Positions 42,594-51,703 are shown, counted from the first letter of the stretch. The stretch is 64,000 bases of DNA from Saccharothrix sp. ALI-22-I (GCF_001984175.1 NZ_MTQP01000046.1:1-64000), one strand, 5' to 3'. The notes: generated from the letters alone by a model not told the origin. Translations and numbers: made by a program.

Positions 42594-43313
42594 ATGTCTA
42601 CGGTGTCGTCGGCGATCGAGTACTGGGGGAGGGGCAGGGTGCGGCTGGCGGGAAGGGAGTGGCGGACACTGGTCAGCGCCGTGCGGTTGGGCGGCGACAG
42701 CTACCGGGTGATCCGTCCCGCACGTCCGATCACCCACGCGTCGCTGCACGAGGGTCGACTCGGCGCGCAACTGTCCGTGGACAAGGCCGCGACCGTGGAT
42801 CTCGCGTTCGCCTGGTGGTTGGCCGCGCGTTCACCTCGCAGCCTCGTCTACCTGCCGCTGCGGTCGAGCGGGTCTTCCTGCGGGGAGGAGTACGGCGGCC
42901 GGAAGCTCGATCTCGTGCTGTTGCACCACAGCCTCCGGTTTCCGGTGTCTCGGTGGAAGCGGGTCCGTGCCCACCTGTCCCCGTCGGCGACCCACAAGGT
43001 GACGCTTCCCCCCAGGGCGTTCCGCACGGTCGGCCGCGAGGAACACAGGAGGTGCTTTCACCGCGGGTTTCAGGACCACCTCCGCTGGACCATCGCCGCC
43101 GACACCCTGTTCCTCGTCGGCAGCCGTCACGCCTACGAACTCCAGGGTGACGGCGTGCGGGCACTTGCCGAGGACTGCCCGGCCCACCTCGCCGAGTCAC
43201 CCGACACGCACTGCTGCGCGGAGATCGAGATGGGACGCTGCAAGGCACCTTTCCCCGACGCCCGCGATCCGTACTCGCAGTTGCACGTCGAATGCTGCAA
43301 CCTCCACTGGTGA
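42594..43313 (+). CDS. Hypothetical protein with Cys-rich C-terminus
   Basis: 239 residues from an ATG preceded by GAGGGG. The N-terminal half has strands around RGRVRLAGREWRTLVSAVRLG and YRVIRPARPITHASLHEG. The C-terminal part includes TLFLVGSRHAYELQGDGVRA and cysteines in THCCAEIEMGRC and HVECCNLHW. No signal peptide or membrane helix. I recognise no family. It could be a metal-binding cytoplasmic protein, but this is speculative. GTG 42588 is an alternative start. Confidence 0.6.
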   Translation: MSTVSSAIEYWGRGRVRLAGREWRTLVSAVRLGGDSYRVIRPARPITHASLHEGRLGAQLSVDKAATVDLAFAWWLAARSPRSLVYLPLRSSGSSCGEEYGGRKLDLVLLHHSLRFPVSRWKRVRAHLSPSATHKVTLPPRAFRTVGREEHRRCFHRGFQDHLRWTIAADTLFLVGSRHAYELQGDGVRALAEDCPAHLAESPDTHCCAEIEMGRCKAPFPDARDPYSQLHVECCNLHW

Positions 43314-43399
43314 GCTGCCCGAAGCCGCAGCCGTAATCCGCTTGCTGAGCATTTGCGTCAGCGCGCTCATCGGCATGACCGTGCATTCGGCGAGCCCGT

Positions 43400-43420
43400 C
43401 CCCTGACTGTCAGTCGGGGG
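43400..43420. terminator. Short hairpin between convergent genes
   Basis: Nine-base arms CCCCTGACT and AGTCGGGGG (one G-T pair) with a three-base loop, 87 bases after the hypothetical gene and 51 before the stop of the opposing fragment. Confidence 0.5.
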
Positions 43421-43470
43421 CACCGGGCGAGGAAGGGCATCTCCGTGACTCCACGATCTTTTCGGTCACC

Positions 43471-43794
43471 TCAGCGGAATGGCCGGACTGCCGGACCAGG
43501 CTCGAACAGCGGATCGCTCGAAGCCTGGAACGACGTCGGCAATCTGCTGCGGCAGAGCGGCACGAACCGTTCGACATCCCACGCGACAATGATGTCGCCG
43601 TCGTCCAGCTCCGCGACGAAGCAGCGCAGCCGCCCAGCCGCAGAACCGAAGAGCAGTGCCTCCAGCCGCTGGGGCAGGTCGGCAGGCGGCTGCGCCGCGT
43701 TCTCGTACGCAGCGTGCTCAGCCGCCAACAGGGCGATACGCGGGAGATCGGCGGGGCGTGCATGCCGCACCCGCGGCACCCCGACGGCCGTCAT
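43471..43794 (-). pseudogene. GNAT-family acetyltransferase, C-terminally truncated
   Basis: The start matches a GNAT acetyltransferase (VRHARPADLPRIALLAAEHA, PADLPQRLEALLFG, LRCFVAELDDGDII), but after about residue 75 the acetyl-CoA-binding motif A is replaced by unrelated residues (VAWDVERFVPLCRSRLP). The ATG at 43794 overlaps the stop of the upstream gene by four bases, so it was cotranscribed. Without motif A it should be inactive. Confidence 0.6.
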
Positions 43795-44324
43795 CGAACC
43801 TCGCCTTCCAGTACATCGCCGCGCCACATGGCCAGCCGCTCTTCGAGCGCGCCGTCTCCGCCCAGCACATGCCGACTGAACGCGTCCCGCTCGTGGGCCA
43901 GTACCGCCGCCTCCCAGACGCAGGGGGCAAGACCCGATCGGCCGGGCCGCAGTTGGCTGATGTCACCGGCTGGCCCGGTGAAGATGGCGAGGTCGGACAT
44001 GTACCCCTCGATCCACGTGTGCACCAGAACGTAGTCACCGTCGCCACCGGCGTGCACCAGCAGCACGGCAAGCCCGAGTGAGCCCCGCAGGTATGCCGAC
44101 GACAGGTGATCGGCCGCGATCCGCAGCGCGGCACGTGCATCCTGATCCGTCACGATCCGACCGGGAGCCTCGATCGCGTAAGACTTCACCACGTGCCCGG
44201 CAGACTCAGAGCTGCTCAGGGGGCGCACGGTTCGGGCGTGGTAGCCATCGGCCAGTGCACGCAACGCGTCCGGATTGCCAGGCACCGGAGACTGCCCGAA
44301 CCGCGCTTCATCAAGATCCGTCAT
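43791..44324 (-). CDS. Hypothetical protein upstream of the GNAT fragment
   Basis: 177 residues from ATG 44324 (MTDLDEARFGQSP). The frame stays open far upstream into unrelated debris, so I prefer this internal start. Visible segments: RTVRPLSSSESAGHVVKSYAI, LRIAADHLSSAYLRGSLGLA, LVHTWIEGYMSDLAIFTGPA and RLAMWRGDVLEG. This looks like a conserved actinobacterial hypothetical protein with no known domain. The 4-base overlap links it to the acetyltransferase remnant. Confidence 0.6.
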   Translation of the reverse strand: MTDLDEARFGQSPVPGNPDALRALADGYHARTVRPLSSSESAGHVVKSYAIEAPGRIVTDQDARAALRIAADHLSSAYLRGSLGLAVLLVHAGGDGDYVLVHTWIEGYMSDLAIFTGPAGDISQLRPGRSGLAPCVWEAAVLAHERDAFSRHVLGGDGALEERLAMWRGDVLEGEVR

Positions 44325-44365
44325 ACGGCCATAATGCATGCTCTCCCACAGCACGCACGCGGCAA

Positions 44366-44535
44366 TCACGGCAGCCGCCCGAAGGTGATCGACGAGGACG
44401 ACGTGCTGTTCGCCCGCGCACTGCGCGAGAAGGGCGTCCCGATGCCCGACACTGTGAAGAAGCTGACCATCAAGACCGGCAAGAACGTCGGCCGGCACCT
44501 TCGGCCGCGTCGCTCTACCGGACCCCGGCCCCACG
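44366..44535 (+). pseudogene. Serine recombinase C-terminal fragment
   Basis: GSRPKVIDEDDVLFARALRE and PDTVKKLTIKTGKNVGRH match the helix-turn-helix tail of resolvase/invertase-type serine recombinases. One missing base (CACCT in place of CACCCT, near 44503) shifts the frame before the final ASLYRT. The catalytic domain is absent here. A fragment of a serine recombinase catalytic domain occurs at 60.5 kb. Confidence 0.6.
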
Positions 44536-44574
44536 AACGACGCGACGCGCACCGAGCGCACCAGCGCCAGGATG

Positions 44575-44790
44575 GCGTGCCCGGCGAGTTCCACATCCGT
44601 CGTGGTCACGCGGGGTGGCAGCGACTCCACGATGGACAGCCATCGCAAGAGTTCCTCGACGGTGGGCGTGATCCGTGCCGGATCCTCGCGGATCATGGCC
44701 GGCTGGTCCGGATGGCGGAGCAGGGCCAGGGTGCGCAGGGCGAGCATGTTGGAGGTCCGTCTCGTGCCCGGCCGGCAGCAGCAGGCTGGC
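44575..44790 (-). pseudogene. Cytochrome P450 internal fragment, frameshifted
   Basis: The I-helix region AGGTGIASLLLPAGHET and, after one inserted base near 44757, SNMLALRTLALLRHPDQPAM, TPTVEELLRWLSIVESLPPR and DVELAGHAI form a typical bacterial P450 stretch through the EXXR helix region. The haem-binding cysteine loop and N-terminus are missing. Confidence 0.7.
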
Positions 44791-44856
44791 GATGCCGGTG
44801 CCACCGGCCTGCGGCGGTGTCCATTGCCAGGGCACCACTCGCTGACCCGCGCGGAA

Positions 44857-45039
44857 CAGACCGCCCGCGAGCACCGAACCAAGGCCGCACGCACGGATGA
44901 GATCGAGGCCGCGAACAAGACCGACGCGGAGAAGGCCGTCGAGCGGGCGACCGCCGCTCAAGCCCAACTCGTCAACGCCGTGGGCAAGGACCAGGCCGAG
45001 CTGATCCGGCAGCTCCGCTGCTCCGGATACCTACGCTGA
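44857..45039 (+). pseudogene. C-terminal helical fragment of an unknown protein
   Basis: The frame ending at 45039 reads RTDEIEAANKTDAEKAVERA and AQLVNAVGKDQAELIRQLR before its stop: amphipathic, charged and protein-like, unlike its flanks. No start codon belongs to it. Family unknown. Confidence 0.3.
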
Positions 45040-45910
45040 TGAGCGCGTTAGGCAATAGATGCGGAACCGGTGCATACGACTGCCTTTGGGAGTCGCGTCC
45101 ATGCGGGTTTCTGGTTTCTCATGTCTTCCCACCGCTGAGGTAGCGGGAAGCGCTGCGACAGCGGATGTGCGCTTTGGCCGATTCCTCACGCGTTGATGGT
45201 CCCACGCGCACGTCACCTGTTCGCATCGCCCGAAAGGGGGTAGCGGTCCGACCGGAGGTGGTGCGTGAAGTTCAGCAGCAGCCGCTACAAGCAACCTCAC
45301 CGACGACGAGTTGGACCTGTTGCTCCCACCCCCGGCCGCGCCGCGCGGAGCGTTCTCGGTCTGGACGGTCTGACCGGGAGCGGAAGCGCCGGGGGTCGGG
45401 GGGCGTGCCCCCGGCGCTGCCAGGTCTATCGGCGCACACGATCTCCGCGAAACACATTCATGTCCTGTTCACCCGTTCGCAGTAGAATGAGGTGCGCCGT
45501 CCAGCTCCCCACCACTTCCTGATCCTCACCCCCGAGAAGGTCACTGACGAGTACGACAACCCGCTCCGACCTGGGACTACGGCCCCGACGCCGTCCGCCG
45601 CACCGCATGGGGGCACCTGCAACCCGCATCGAGTGGCGCGACCTGGCCGAGCCGGCAGTTCGCGTGCTACGCGGCCGGCTTGCTGCCCGCCCCGAACCGG
45701 TGCTGTCCGGCATCAAGGTGTCCACGTAGGTGGGGCGACGGCCCGGACGGTGGTTCGCTGTCGCTGCCGTGGCTGCTGGTCGCCGAGGACGGCCACACCT
45801 GGCAGTGGCCGGCACTTCAGCGCGTGGTGATCGGGCTGACCTCCCTCAACCTGGAGTTGGAAACGCTCATCGACAATCGCTCCGGGTGGTCGGCGACAAC
45901 CGCGGCCGGT
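45040..45910. other. 871 bases of probable gene debris
   Basis: No complete gene. Protein-like islands include TDDELDLLLPPPAAPRGA near 45300 (plus) and LSLPWLLVAEDGHTWQWPAL with RVVIGLTSLNLELETL near 45760-45870 (plus). Neither has a start or a recognised family. Confidence 0.35.
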
Positions 45911-46030
45911 TCAGCCGCCGGGCTTCACGTCCACGATGGCCTGCGCGGTCAGCGACGTGTCGGGCACCTGCCCGGTGACGGTGAACGTGCCGGGCTGTGC
46001 GTAGCTCGACGGGGCGACCGCGGCCGCGCG
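45911..46030 (-). pseudogene. Big_4-type domain tail of a secreted enzyme
   Basis: VAPSSYAQPGTFTVTGQVPD and LTAQAIVDVKPGG followed by a stop match the end of bacterial Ig-like Big_4 domains found on glycoside hydrolases. Nothing upstream continues the protein; the left end of the IS fragment begins 50 bases away. Confidence 0.6.
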
Positions 46031-46080
46031 TCGGTTGTCCAGGGTGGACGCGCTCCGCAAGGCCGGTGGGCACGCCCTGA

Positions 46081-46353
46081 CCTGTGCCGCTCGAAAAGTC
46101 GTCGTCGCTGGTAGACCGGCGGCACCAGCGGGTTGAGAGCATGTCCGGGTGATCGTGTCCCTGCTGTACGAGGTGACCCGGAGGTTGCTGTCCGTCCCGT
46201 CGGTGCTGCTGCGCAGCGAGGCGGCGAAGGACGCCGAACTGCTCGTACTGCGGCACGAGAACGCGATCCTTCGTCGGCAGGTCACGGGCCCGGTCCGCTA
46301 CGAGCCCTCGGACCGGTTCCGGTTCGCCGCGCTGTCCGGGCCGGTGGACCGCC
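46081..46353 (+). mobile_element. Left part of an IS481/IS3-like element
   Basis: Begins with the same terminal repeat as the intact IS at 50485 (CCTGTGCCGCTCGAAAAGTC) and continues with the first 60-70 codons of its transposase (LLYEVTRRLLSVPSVLLRSEAAKDAEL). Similarity ends near GGTGGACCGCC, equivalent to about 50755 of the intact copy; a methyltransferase fragment follows. Confidence 0.8.
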
Positions 46354-46826
46354 TCCACCGGAGGGTGGAGTTGGGAGCGCAGGGGTGGCGGGACGCACTG
46401 GACGGCGTGGGGGAGTGGGACGCGGCGGTGTCCACGACGGCGCTGCACTGGGTCGAGTCCTCGAGGTTGGTCGACCTGTACGCCGAACTGGCCGAGTTGA
46501 TCCGCCCCGGAGGGGTGCTCGTCAACGGCGACCACCTCTACGACGACCAATCTCGGGGTGCGCGTGTTGACCGCCCACGTGCGGGAGGAGCGGGCGCGGC
46601 GGTCGGGTGTCACCGGCAACGAGGAGTGGTCGGCGTGGTGGGAGGCCGTGCGTGCCGATCCGATGTTGAGCGGGTCGTTCCGGTCCGAGCTCACGTCCGG
46701 CAGCGTCGGGCACGGCAACGGGCTCGCCCGCAGCGGCACGCCGCGATGTTGCGGGACGCGGGGTTCCGCGAGGTCGGGGTCGTCTGGCAGAGCGGTGACG
46801 ACGTCGTGCAGGTCGCCGTGCGCTGA
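46354..46826 (+). pseudogene. SAM-dependent methyltransferase, 5'-truncated and frameshifted
   Basis: WDAAVSTTALHWVESSRLVD and LYAELAELIRPGGVLVNGDH are the post-SAM region of class I methyltransferases. Near 46545 the reading shifts to LTAHVREERARRSGVTGNEE and near 46700 shifts back to AMLRDAGFREVGVVWQSGDD and the stop. The glycine-rich SAM motif lies in the lost 5' part, which the IS fragment replaces. Confidence 0.65.
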
Positions 46827-46846
46827 ACGGCGTGCCGCCACGGTGC

Positions 46847-47932
46847 TCAGGTGAGCTTCTCCCGGGATCCGGGGAACGGGTCGGCGAACCGCAGTTCGGC
46901 CGCCAGCGCCAACTCCTCGTCGGTGAGCAGCGCTTCCCGCAGCGCGGAGGTGATCACCTCGGGTGACGAGCGGTGCGAGACCACCACCAACTCCTGGGCG
47001 CGGTCGCCGATGTCGAGGTCCCAGATCGCGGCGGCCGCGGCCCGCCACAGTTCGTCCACTTCGGACCAGTCGTCGACGGCGGCCAGCCACGGACCCGCTT
47101 CACCGATCCGCAGGGATCGGCCCGCCGCCTCCAGCCACATGACGGTGTCGTGGCGGCTGGCCAACCAGACCCGGCCCCGGACGCGGACGACGCCTTGGCA
47201 GAGGGCAGTGAGCGCGCGGTGCAGGCGGGCGGGGTGGAAGGCGCGTCGGGCGGTGAAGTGCACGAGATGCACGCCGTGGGCGGACTCCGACGGAGGTTGG
47301 CCGTGGAGCACGAGGCCGAAGGTGTCGTCGACCTCGCCGCGCCGGGCGTCGGCAGGGATGACTGCCAGCAGCGCCGCGACGTCCAGATGCGCCAGCTCCT
47401 GTCGTGCCGCGGTCGGGTTGAGCCGGTCGAGGACCGCGCTCACCCGCTCGTCGGGCGGTCCCGTCAGGACGAGGGCGTCGGCGAACTCGGTCTGGCCCAC
47501 GACCAGTTGCGCCGCGGTGCGGTCGTCGCCAGGGGCGGCGCCCAGCCCCCGCTCGGCCAGGAGGTCGCCGCCGGTGGCGTCGGTCAGCCATGTGGCCCGG
47601 TCCACGACCGTGATGACGGCCTCGACGCGGATCGGCTCGTCCATCAGCGCGAAGCACACCGCCTCGGGCTCCAGCGCCGGGTCCAGGTGCACCACCACCG
47701 GTCCGTCCAGCTGTCGCAGCAGCGGCAGCAGGTCCAGCCGCATCGTGCACGACACGCAGCCGTGCTCCAGACGCAGCTCGGTCAGCATCCCGTCGACCCA
47801 CCGTCGCACCACGCCCTCGGCCAGCCCGCTCAGGTCGTGGCGGACCAGTACCGAGCCCGGCAGCGCCCGCCACACCTCCTCTGCCACGACGTGCTCGCCC
47901 AACCCGGCCACGAGGATGACGGAGGTCTCCAT
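46847..47932 (-). CDS. mrf: MRF-like COG0523-family protein (zinc-starvation ribosome remodelling)
   Basis: 361 residues of the COG0523 superfamily but with a degenerate P-loop (LVAGLGEHVVAEEV in place of GxxxxGKT). Other landmarks: VLVRHDLSGLAEGVVRRWV, the single-pair cysteine motif HGCVSCTMR, LDPALEPEAVCFAL, VVGQTEFADALVLTG, and a C-terminal CobW_C-like domain (VWLASRHDTVMWLEAAG). This pattern matches the mycobacterial ribosome-hibernation-factor-recruiting protein MRF, which acts under zinc limitation. A strong Zur-like box lies ten bases before the start codon, consistent with derepression when zinc is scarce. No zinc-free ribosomal protein genes flank it here. The gene name is a family-based inference. 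Confidence 0.7.
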   Translation of the reverse strand: METSVILVAGLGEHVVAEEVWRALPGSVLVRHDLSGLAEGVVRRWVDGMLTELRLEHGCVSCTMRLDLLPLLRQLDGPVVVHLDPALEPEAVCFALMDEPIRVEAVITVVDRATWLTDATGGDLLAERGLGAAPGDDRTAAQLVVGQTEFADALVLTGPPDERVSAVLDRLNPTAARQELAHLDVAALLAVIPADARRGEVDDTFGLVLHGQPPSESAHGVHLVHFTARRAFHPARLHRALTALCQGVVRVRGRVWLASRHDTVMWLEAAGRSLRIGEAGPWLAAVDDWSEVDELWRAAAAAIWDLDIGDRAQELVVVSHRSSPEVITSALREALLTDEELALAAELRFADPFPGSREKLT

Positions 47933-47941
47933 GGCTTGCAC

Positions 47942-47962
47942 TGTAAACGACAATCATTTTCA
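47942..47962 (-). promoter_or_regulatory. Zur box upstream of the MRF-like gene
   Basis: On the minus strand it begins TGAAAATGATTGTCGTTTAC, matching the actinobacterial Zur pattern at all but about two positions. It is the best of the four Zur-like sites in the window and ends ten bases before the ATG. Confidence 0.75.
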
Positions 47963-48089
47963 GTTCAAGGCCGGTTCGGCGAGTGCTAGGCCGTTCGAGT
48001 GGGCAGTGGAGGCGTGGCATACATGCGCATGACCTAATATGTTGTGACCGGGCCACGCGATGCCGCTCGGCGACCTACACTGACGGCAA

Positions 48090-48268
48090 CCTGTGCCGCT
48101 CGGAAGTCATCGCTTCAGGTCGTGCGCCGTGGACGAGGTTTCGGCACCCGCGAGGGCTTCCGGTCGGCGATCCGGTTGATCGGGATCGGGGTGCCGCCCA
48201 GGATCGCATAAGCCAGGCGGGCTGCCCGACCGCCATCTCGTCGAGGCCGGCGACACCCTGCGATTGGA
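48090..48268 (-). mobile_element. Degenerate transposon debris
   Basis: CCTGTGCCGCTCGGAAGTCA at 48090 resembles the IS terminal repeat with one deletion and one mismatch. Next to it the minus strand reads AILGGTPIPINRIADRKPSR, similar to the DDE start of IS5-type transposases. Both are too degraded to assign firmly. Confidence 0.35.
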
Positions 48269-50410
48269 GTGCGCGAGACGTTTCCGAACTATCAGGTCGC
48301 GGTCCGGGTGTCGACCTTGCGTGCTTGGTCGGCGGGCCGTGATGCTGTGCGCGTGTCGAGATCGCCTGGGGATCGTCGACCGCCGCACACTGCGATCTTC
48401 ACGACAGGCGTTGCGATCGGTTTGGTCGGCAACTTGGCTACCGGCACGGTCCGCGTGGACGCCTGGTGGTGGTCGTGGGCGACGTGGGCAGCGGTTGTGT
48501 TGTTGGTGGTGCTCGCCTGGTGGTTTCAGCGGGCGACGCGGCGGCCGGATCTGGCCGCCGTGGTGGTGCTCGCGGACATCGTGACGCGGCAGTGGCGGTA
48601 TGAGGCGAAGGTCCGCGCACTGGACGACCCGGACCCGATCGCCACTCGCTGGCGACCTGTCACGCGGCCCGAGCTGTCCGACGACACCGATGGCTCGGTG
48701 TCCGGTTCCAGTGCCCGGCCTGAGGAACTGGCCGCCGGGTTCCGGGCGTTGCGCCGCAAGCGGCTCGTCGTGCTCGGTGACGCGGGCTCCGGGAAGACGA
48801 CCCTGGCTGTGCTGCTGGTGCGCGAACTGGTCGAGACCCGCGCCGACCGCGATCCCGTGCCGGTGCTGTTACCGGTGGGTAGCTGGGATCTTGCCGCCCA
48901 TCCCACCCTCGCTGGCTGGCTGACCGACCGCCTCGCCGCCGACTACCCGGAACTCGGCGGAGCGGTGGCCGACCTGCTCGCCGACGGCCGCGTGTTACCC
49001 GTCCTCGACGGCTTGGACGAGGTGCCCGCCGACTCACGCGCCGACGTCGTCCACGCCATCAACGCCTCGCTCGCCCGTTCCGACCAGCTCATCCTCACCT
49101 GCCGCACGGCCGAGTACGCCGCCGCAGGCCTCATCGCGGACGCCGTGGCGATCGAACCGGAGCCGCTGACGCGTGCCACGGCTGTCGAGTACCTCTCGTC
49201 CGCCCTGACCCGGGCCGACCGCGAATCCGCATCGTGGCGAACGCTGCTGGCCACCGTGCGGACCGCCGACCCGTTGGCCGAGGTCTGTGCCACGCCGTTG
49301 GGGTTGTGGCTGGTTCGGGTCGGCTACGCGCACGCCGACCCGCGACCGTTGCTCGATCGGGCGGCGTTGCCCGATGCCGCCGCGCTGCGCCGCCACCTGC
49401 TTGCTCGCGTGGTGCCCGAAGTCGTCGCGCCGCGCGAGCGTGCGGTGCCGACACCCTTCCGGCCGCGAGGCCGGTATCGTCCTGACGACGTGCTGCGCTG
49501 GCTGCGTCGCCTCGCCCGACACCTCGACCACGACGGCGAACCCGGCCGCGACCTGGAGTGGTGGCGGCTCGGCAGCGACTTGCCGCCCTTGTCGTTCGGG
49601 GTGTACGCGCTGTCGGCCGCGTTGTTCGGCACGGTGTTCTGGGGAGTGGCGGAGGCGCTGGACGGGACGCGGTCCCTCGCCGGGCTCCTCGGTGTGCTGT
49701 TCGGCGCGGGTCTGGTGTTGCAGTTCGACGGCGGCAGGCCGGCCGGCAGCCACTGGACGCCACGCAAGGCCCTCACCGGAGCGGTGCAGACCGTCCAACT
49801 CCTGAGCTTCCAGGTGTTGTGGATCGCGTTCTTCGGCTTGGCGATCGGCCTGATCACGGGTGTGCCGAGCGCGCTGTGGTCGCTGTTCACCACTGGATCG
49901 CTGGGAATCGATTGGAGCGTTACCGAAGTGCTCGGCGTGGCACTGCTCTTGGTGGCGGGACTCGCGATCATTTACGCGTTCGCCAATGACCTGGACATCT
50001 TCACCGACGCGAAGACCGGCCGCACACCCCAGGACGACTGGCGCCTGAGCCGCAAGCTCAGCAGACGACAGGCAGCGTCCGGCGCCGTGGCGGGCGCGCT
50101 GTTGATCGGCGTGGCTGTCGCAGAGGGCGACACGGGCCTCCACGACGTGCTCCTGCTCGGGGGCATGGGCGCCGCCGCGGCAGGCCTCGTCCTGCGTGCT
50201 GTCGGCGACGGTGCCAAGCCGTGGTCGGCGTACCTCGCCGTCACGGTGCGGTTGGGGCTGCGCCGGAAGCTGCCGTTGCGGCCCATGCGGTTCCTGGACG
50301 ACATGCACCGCCTCGGCCTACTGCGCGCCGTCGGGCCGGTCTACCAGTTCCGACACGCCGAACTACAAGACCACCTGACCACGAGTCCTGACTCGGATGA
50401 AGGGCGATGA
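48269..50410 (+). CDS. Membrane-anchored NACHT-type STAND NTPase
   Basis: 713 residues. Near the N-terminus is a pair of hydrophobic helices (TTGVAIGLVGNLATG, WATWAAVVLLVVLAWWF), then a NACHT NTPase with Walker A GDAGSGKTT (about 170-178) and Walker B VLPVLDGLDEVP (about 241-252). A linker (LARHLDHDGEPGRDLEWWRL) and four to six further transmembrane helices follow, and the C-terminus contains the conserved VYQFRHAELQDHL. This architecture is common in multicellular actinobacteria, where NACHT/STAND proteins act in signalling, phage defence or other conflict systems. No effector gene is adjacent. GTG 48353 is an alternative start that would keep both N-terminal helices. Confidence 0.8.
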   Translation: MRETFPNYQVAVRVSTLRAWSAGRDAVRVSRSPGDRRPPHTAIFTTGVAIGLVGNLATGTVRVDAWWWSWATWAAVVLLVVLAWWFQRATRRPDLAAVVVLADIVTRQWRYEAKVRALDDPDPIATRWRPVTRPELSDDTDGSVSGSSARPEELAAGFRALRRKRLVVLGDAGSGKTTLAVLLVRELVETRADRDPVPVLLPVGSWDLAAHPTLAGWLTDRLAADYPELGGAVADLLADGRVLPVLDGLDEVPADSRADVVHAINASLARSDQLILTCRTAEYAAAGLIADAVAIEPEPLTRATAVEYLSSALTRADRESASWRTLLATVRTADPLAEVCATPLGLWLVRVGYAHADPRPLLDRAALPDAAALRRHLLARVVPEVVAPRERAVPTPFRPRGRYRPDDVLRWLRRLARHLDHDGEPGRDLEWWRLGSDLPPLSFGVYALSAALFGTVFWGVAEALDGTRSLAGLLGVLFGAGLVLQFDGGRPAGSHWTPRKALTGAVQTVQLLSFQVLWIAFFGLAIGLITGVPSALWSLFTTGSLGIDWSVTEVLGVALLLVAGLAIIYAFANDLDIFTDAKTGRTPQDDWRLSRKLSRRQAASGAVAGALLIGVAVAEGDTGLHDVLLLGGMGAAAAGLVLRAVGDGAKPWSAYLAVTVRLGLRRKLPLRPMRFLDDMHRLGLLRAVGPVYQFRHAELQDHLTTSPDSDEGR

Positions 50411-50484
50411 CGCGCTCCGATGGTTCGGGCGACCGGCATCGGTGCGGACCGCAGTGCGACGGTGCTGCGCACCGCGTTACGGTG

Positions 50485-50508
50485 CCTGTACCGCTCGAAA
50501 AGTCATCG
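50485..50508 (+). repeat. Left terminal inverted repeat of the IS
   Basis: Starts CCTGTACCGCTCGAAAAGTC; the tip TGT...ACA is shared with the right end. Confidence 0.85.
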
Positions 50509-50551
50509 TCGCTGGTAGAGCGGCGCAGACACCGCTTGAGAGCATGCCTGG

Positions 50552-51634
50552 GTGATCGTGTCCCTGCTGTACAAGGTGACCCGGAGGTTGCTGTCCGTCC
50601 CGTCGGTGCTGCTGCGCAACGAGGCGGCGAAGGACGCCGAGCTCCTCGTGCTGCGGCACGAGAACGCGGTACTTCGTCGGCAACTCGCGGGTCCCGTGCG
50701 CTACGAGCCCGCGGACCGGTTCTGGTTCGCTGCCCTCTCCGGACTGGTGGATCGTCGGCGTTGGCGGGAGGTCTTCCCGGTCACTCCGGGCACCCTGCTC
50801 GCCTGGCACCGCAGACTCGTCGCCAGAAAGTGGGACTACACCGCGCATCGACGTACCGGACGTCCACCGACCCGAGCGGCGATCAAGTCGCTCGTGCTGC
50901 GGCTCGCCAGGGAGAACCCGCGATGGGGTCATCGACGGATCCAGGGTGAACCGGCTCGACTCGGCCACCACATCGCCCGCTCGACGGTCTGGCGGATCCT
51001 GCACGACGCGGGCATCGACCCAGTGCTACGCCGTCACGGCCCGACCTGGCGGGAATTCCTTACCGCCCAGGCCCAGGGCATCATCGCGGCGGACTTCCTC
51101 CACATCGACACCGTGCTCGGCAAACGCGTCTACGCGTTGGCGTTCCTCGAACACGGCACCAGGCGCCTGCACATCACCGGCGTCACCGCCCACCCGACAC
51201 AGGCATGGACAGCGCAGCAGTCCGGAAACCTCACCGCCGACCTCGGCATCCGCCTGGAGTCTTTGCGCTTCCTGCTCCGCGACCGTGACGGCAAGTACGG
51301 CCAGACCTTCGACACCGTCTTCGAGGCCGACGACCTACGCGTCATCACCAGCGCGCCGCAGGCGCCCCGGATGAACGCCCACTGCGAACGGGTCATCGGC
51401 ACCATCCGACGCGAACTCCTCGACCACGTCCTGGTTCCGGGAGAAGCCCACGCACGTCAGATCCTCAAGACCTACGAGAACCACTACAACCGACACCGAC
51501 CCCACCAAGCCCGCGACCAACTACCACCCGAGGCTCAGCACCACCCCGCTGCGGTACACGAGCTCGACACCCACAGACCGCTGCGCACCCGCATCCTGGG
51601 CGGACTCATCAACGAGTACAGACATGCCGCTTGA
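50552..51634 (+). CDS. IS481/IS3-like DDE transposase
   Basis: 360 residues from a GTG. The N-terminal helix-turn-helix region ([32 protein letters not shown]) precedes an RNase-H-fold integrase core. The catalytic triad is visible as D in DFLHIDTV (about 185), D in RDRDGKY (about 245) and E in HCERVIGTIRREL, about 34 residues after the second D. The C-terminal YNRHRPHQARDQLPPEA is typical. No frameshift is needed, so the element may still be active. Confidence 0.9.
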   Translation: MIVSLLYKVTRRLLSVPSVLLRNEAAKDAELLVLRHENAVLRRQLAGPVRYEPADRFWFAALSGLVDRRRWREVFPVTPGTLLAWHRRLVARKWDYTAHRRTGRPPTRAAIKSLVLRLARENPRWGHRRIQGEPARLGHHIARSTVWRILHDAGIDPVLRRHGPTWREFLTAQAQGIIAADFLHIDTVLGKRVYALAFLEHGTRRLHITGVTAHPTQAWTAQQSGNLTADLGIRLESLRFLLRDRDGKYGQTFDTVFEADDLRVITSAPQAPRMNAHCERVIGTIRRELLDHVLVPGEAHARQILKTYENHYNRHRPHQARDQLPPEAQHHPAAVHELDTHRPLRTRILGGLINEYRHAA

Positions 51635-51641
51635 CCAGCAG

Positions 51642-51665
51642 CGATGACTTTTCGAGCGGCACAGG
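51642..51665 (-). repeat. Right terminal inverted repeat of the IS
   Basis: Plus strand CGATGACTTTTCGAGCGGCA and four more bases; one mismatch to the left end. The same 24-mer stands alone at 57933-57956. Confidence 0.85.
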
Positions 51666-51703
51666 TGGGTGGCGGGATCATCCGCTCACGGCAGGTTCGG
51701 CCC

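Larger units (their letters stand above)
50485..51665 (+). mobile_element. Intact IS481/IS3-like insertion sequence
   Basis: About 1.18 kb bounded by 24-base inverted repeats: left starts CCTGTACCGCTCGAAAAGTC at 50485, right is its complement ending at 51665, one mismatch. A single transposase gene fills it. I see no convincing target duplication in the flanks. Two partial relatives and a solitary end occur elsewhere in the window. Confidence 0.85.

Noticed and set aside
50480..51672. Target-site duplication flanking the intact IS
   Set aside because: The flanks ACGGTG and TGGGTG share no convincing direct repeat of the expected length.
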